DNA from: Bacteroidales bacterium
Lineage (GTDB): Bacteria; Bacteroidota; Bacteroidia; Bacteroidales; UBA4181
Assembly (NCBI GenBank): GCA_031259205.1
Contig: JAIRLS010000250.1
Coordinates: 1-6,349, forward strand
DNA length: 6,349 nt
Direction: 5' to 3'
The notes below the pieces were generated by a model. The model saw only the letters and a program-made list of their open reading frames with translations, searched no databases and had not been told where the DNA came from. This document shows, in pieces, positions 5,355-6,349 of this stretch (the stretch's first letter is position 1; every line of letters begins with the position of its first letter). The position numbers were made by a program, and so were the translations under genes.

Positions 5355-5793
5355 TGACTACATTTTCTCGGTAACTAACCTGTCCCACGCTGGGATTCAC
5401 GATTTCTATCATTTTGATAAGGTGGAGGGTGTGCGCCGGTTTTTCCGTAATATCCGCAAAGCCGGCACAACCGCATTTGGCGGAGATAAATGCGGCGTGA
5501 CGGCTGTAAACGATAGTGACGGTGTCTGCCGGTGCGTCGCCCACTTTCATGAGATAGGCGGTAGTATCCGACGTCGGATTTAGCGGAAGCAGCACGTCCT
5601 TCCGGCTGACGTTCCGGTAAAGTACGCTGTCGTTGCGTAAACCCTGAATGGTCAGGTTCGATACGGCCGTTTCGTTTCCGTCTACGTAAAACTTTGCCGC
5701 CACAGCCGTTCGCGCCGATTCTTCGCAAAATTCCTCGCACGAAAACAAGGCCAGCACAGACAACAAATGTAACATACATGAAAAAATCCTCAT
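5326..5793 (-). CDS. DUF6452-like putative lipoprotein
   Basis: From ATG 5793 this is a 155-residue protein. It begins MRIFSCMLHLLSVLALFSC, a short lipoprotein-type signal with a lipobox LFSC (Cys19), so Cys19 should be lipidated. The mature N-terminus EEFCEE is acidic; in Bacteroidetes, acidic residues after the lipid cysteine can mark lipoproteins for the cell surface. Later features are a strand-rich body (AAKFYVDGN, LTIQGLRNDSVLYR, DTVTIVYSRHA) and a CGC pair (Cys107, Cys109). It resembles the uncharacterised family DUF6452. ATG 5793 is chosen because a -7 promoter box lies 23-31 bases upstream and because the longer frame from 5853 would put 20 extra residues, including a second hydrophobic segment, before the signal. 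The 3' end overlaps the DUF6048-like gene by 29 bases. Function unknown. Confidence 0.72.
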   Translation of the reverse strand: MRIFSCMLHLLSVLALFSCEEFCEESARTAVAAKFYVDGNETAVSNLTIQGLRNDSVLYRNVSRKDVLLPLNPTSDTTAYLMKVGDAPADTVTIVYSRHAAFISAKCGCAGFADITEKPAHTLHLIKMIEIVNPSVGQVSYRENVVNAENIRIIY

Positions 5794-5832
5794 TCCTCCA
5801 AATAATAAAATCCCTGCAAACATACATGAAAA
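5771..5832. repeat. 14-bp direct repeat around the lipoprotein gene start
   Basis: AACATACATGAAAA occurs at 5771-5784 and again at 5819-5832, 48 bases apart. The outer copy overlaps the -7 box of the operon promoter. The inner copy lies in the signal-peptide codons and touches a second TAnnTTTG-type sequence on the minus strand (TACATTTG, 5771-5764). A small tandem duplication of the promoter and start region would explain this. Confidence 0.5.
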
Positions 5833-5847
5833 TATGCCAATAAGCAA
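5817..5847 (-). promoter_or_regulatory. Promoter of the five-gene minus-strand operon
   Basis: The minus strand carries TATGTTTG (5824-5817), a full match to the Bacteroidetes -7 consensus TAnnTTTG. A CTTG with its TTG at 5847-5845 lies 20 bases upstream and can serve as the -33 box. Transcription would start near 5810, giving a leader of about 17 bases to ATG 5793. This is the best promoter candidate seen for the whole run down to tsaC, because the downstream genes leave no promoter-sized gaps. Confidence 0.55.
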
Positions 5848-5853
5848 GCGCAA

Positions 5854-6093
5854 CGATAAAGTTTAACTCCAACAGGCCGGAAACAGCGTAAACCCCGGCT
5901 CAACGGATGCCAACAGAACAGGGGGATACGCCGCACAGCACCGTTAAAGGACGAATCATCATCCATGACCCTAATTAGTGTTATTCGTACAACTGCTTTA
6001 TGGCAGCGGGATGCAGGTTTACGGCCTCGACGTCTGCTACTAAGGTGGTTTTGTTGTTTAAGGAATGAGAAATTAATAAAATATAACAAAAGT
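5854..6093. other. Gene-free stretch, no supported coding or RNA gene
   Basis: About 240 bases upstream of the minus-strand operon contain no frame that resembles a known protein. Frames open on both strands give Arg/Cys/Leu-rich peptides typical of shadow reading. Base composition changes from about half GC (5870-6060) to AT-rich (6068-6092). A few weak inverted repeats are visible, such as AACGG 5902-5906 with CCGTT 5941-5945 and CGTAAACC 5887-5894 with GGTTTACG 6017-6024. No tRNA, tmRNA or familiar riboswitch pattern was found by eye. The GC content is high for an intergenic spacer, so a decayed gene or an unrecognised RNA remains possible. Confidence 0.45.
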
Positions 6094-6231
6094 ATTGCCC
6101 GTCAGTGCATTTATATCAATAGAAAAGGGTGTCCGCCAACGCGCATCATTGCCCGTCAGGGCATTCACCACATTTTATGAATCCCCTGACGGGGAACAGG
6201 GAGAATCGGGCATACCTTTTTCTATTGATAT
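6094..6231. repeat. Composite repeat: 20-bp inverted repeat plus 18-bp direct repeats, MITE-like
   Basis: Inverted arms at 6113-6132 and 6212-6231 (both begin ATATCAATAGAAAA when read inward) match at 18 of 20 positions and enclose a 119-bp segment. Woven through this are two copies of ATTGCCCGTCAGNGCATT (6094-6111 outside the left arm, 6148-6165 inside; 17 of 18 identical). A third, inverted and partial copy is at 6184-6196 (CCCTGACGGGGAA). The inner copy is itself a small hairpin (TGCCC-GTCA-GGGCA). No transposase is encoded. The terminal inverted arms suggest a non-autonomous element, but no target-site duplication is obvious at its edges. A structured intergenic repeat is the alternative. 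Confidence 0.65.
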
Positions 6232-6250
6232 TGAGGCTGTCTCAAAAGGG
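6232..6250. repeat. Sequence resembling an insertion-sequence terminal repeat
   Basis: TGAGGCTGTCTCAAAAGGG begins directly after the right arm of the composite repeat. GAGGCTGTCTCAAAA-type termini are, from memory, common ends of transposase-carrying elements in Firmicutes and Bacteroidetes. It contains a 5-bp hairpin (TTGAG/CTCAA, 6231-6245). No transposase lies within the window. If it is a real end, the element extends past the right edge or is a leftover fragment. Confidence 0.35.
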
Positions 6251-6257
6251 TATTAGC

Positions 6258-6349
6258 ACGCAGATAACGCAGGGTTAATAGAGGAACGCAGATTTTTATT
6301 TTATGGATAATCAACTTCTTTCGTTTTGTACGCCTCGTTTTTATCTGTG
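6258..6349. repeat. Part of a CGCAGAT-type intergenic repeat running off the right edge
   Basis: ACGCAG occurs three times, at 6258-6263, 6267-6272 and 6286-6291. It is followed by an AT-rich tract, and at the right edge by TTTTTATCTGTG, whose complement CACAGATAA approximates CACGCAGATAA at 6257-6267. This looks like a partial palindromic repeat family built on (A)CGCAGAT, a type I recall from Bacteroidetes intergenic regions. The window ends within or just at the repeat, so its far boundary is unknown. No coding frame is supported here. Confidence 0.45.

Noticed and set aside
5978..6040. Short plus-strand frame encoding FVQLLYGSGMQ, reminiscent of the tyrosine recombinase/integron integrase segment LLYGSGMR
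   Set aside because: Only about ten residues match, the frame is bounded by stops at 5972 and 6041, and neighbouring segments in all frames lack the conserved Arg/His/Tyr context. A decayed integrase is possible but not supported; a protein search of 5870-6090 with frameshifts allowed would decide.
5790..6089. 99-codon minus-strand frame upstream of the lipoprotein gene
   Set aside because: It overlaps the operon promoter and the lipoprotein start, is Arg/Cys-rich without any known motif, and looks like a chance frame.
5965..6180. 71-codon plus-strand frame across the repeat region
   Set aside because: Part of its sequence is the 18-bp repeat read twice (IARQ-C/G-I), so the frame is a by-product of the repeats and not a gene.
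6094..6196. CRISPR-like array from repeated GCCCGTCAG units
   Set aside because: There are only two direct copies and one partial inverted copy, spacing is irregular and no cas genes are present.

Overview
The window looks like a chromosomal segment of a Bacteroidota bacterium, probably order Bacteroidales. Three things suggest this. Promoter-like boxes of the form TAnnTTTG, the Bacteroidetes -7 consensus, sit upstream of genes. Shine-Dalgarno sequences are largely absent. Two adjacent envelope proteins resemble families (DUF6452 and DUF6048) that I know only from this group. Species cannot be named from the sequence.

Layout, left to right. (1) Positions 2-181 hold the 3' end of an A-rich, unrecognised gene, followed by two small hairpins at 204-251 that probably end transcription from both sides. 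(2) On the minus strand, 284-1174 encodes an aldo/keto reductase with a twin-arginine export signal. (3) A 125-bp divergent intergenic region carries a -7 box for each direction and a 24-bp inverted repeat between them. (4) On the plus strand, 1300-2750 is a three-gene operon: a ThiS-like sulfur carrier, a MoeB/ThiF-type E1 activating enzyme and a JAMM/M67 metalloprotease. (5) On the minus strand, 5793 down to 2755 is a compact five-gene run: DUF6452-like lipoprotein, DUF6048-like exported protein, nitroreductase, omega-amidase-type nitrilase and threonylcarbamoyl-AMP synthase. All its genes overlap or are separated by at most 7 bases. (6) From 5854 to the right edge there is no convincing gene. 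The right half of this stretch is full of short repeats and sequences that resemble mobile-element ends.

The most interesting unit is the plus-strand operon. The carrier does not end in the bare Gly-Gly needed for adenylation. It ends Gly-Gly-Gly-Ala-Arg, so the tail must be trimmed before the E1 can activate it, and the third gene encodes the kind of protease that does this. The logic matches known carrier/E1/JAMM systems: CysO-Mec in Mycobacterium, QbsE-QbsD in Pseudomonas and HcyS-HcyD in Wolinella. Here the cassette has no sulfur-accepting enzyme or rhodanese beside it, so its product is unknown. Methionine or cysteine synthesis is a guess from the precedents. The minus-strand run mixes a universal tRNA-modification gene with metabolite-repair and redox enzymes and two envelope proteins. 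Its layout implies co-transcription, not one shared pathway.
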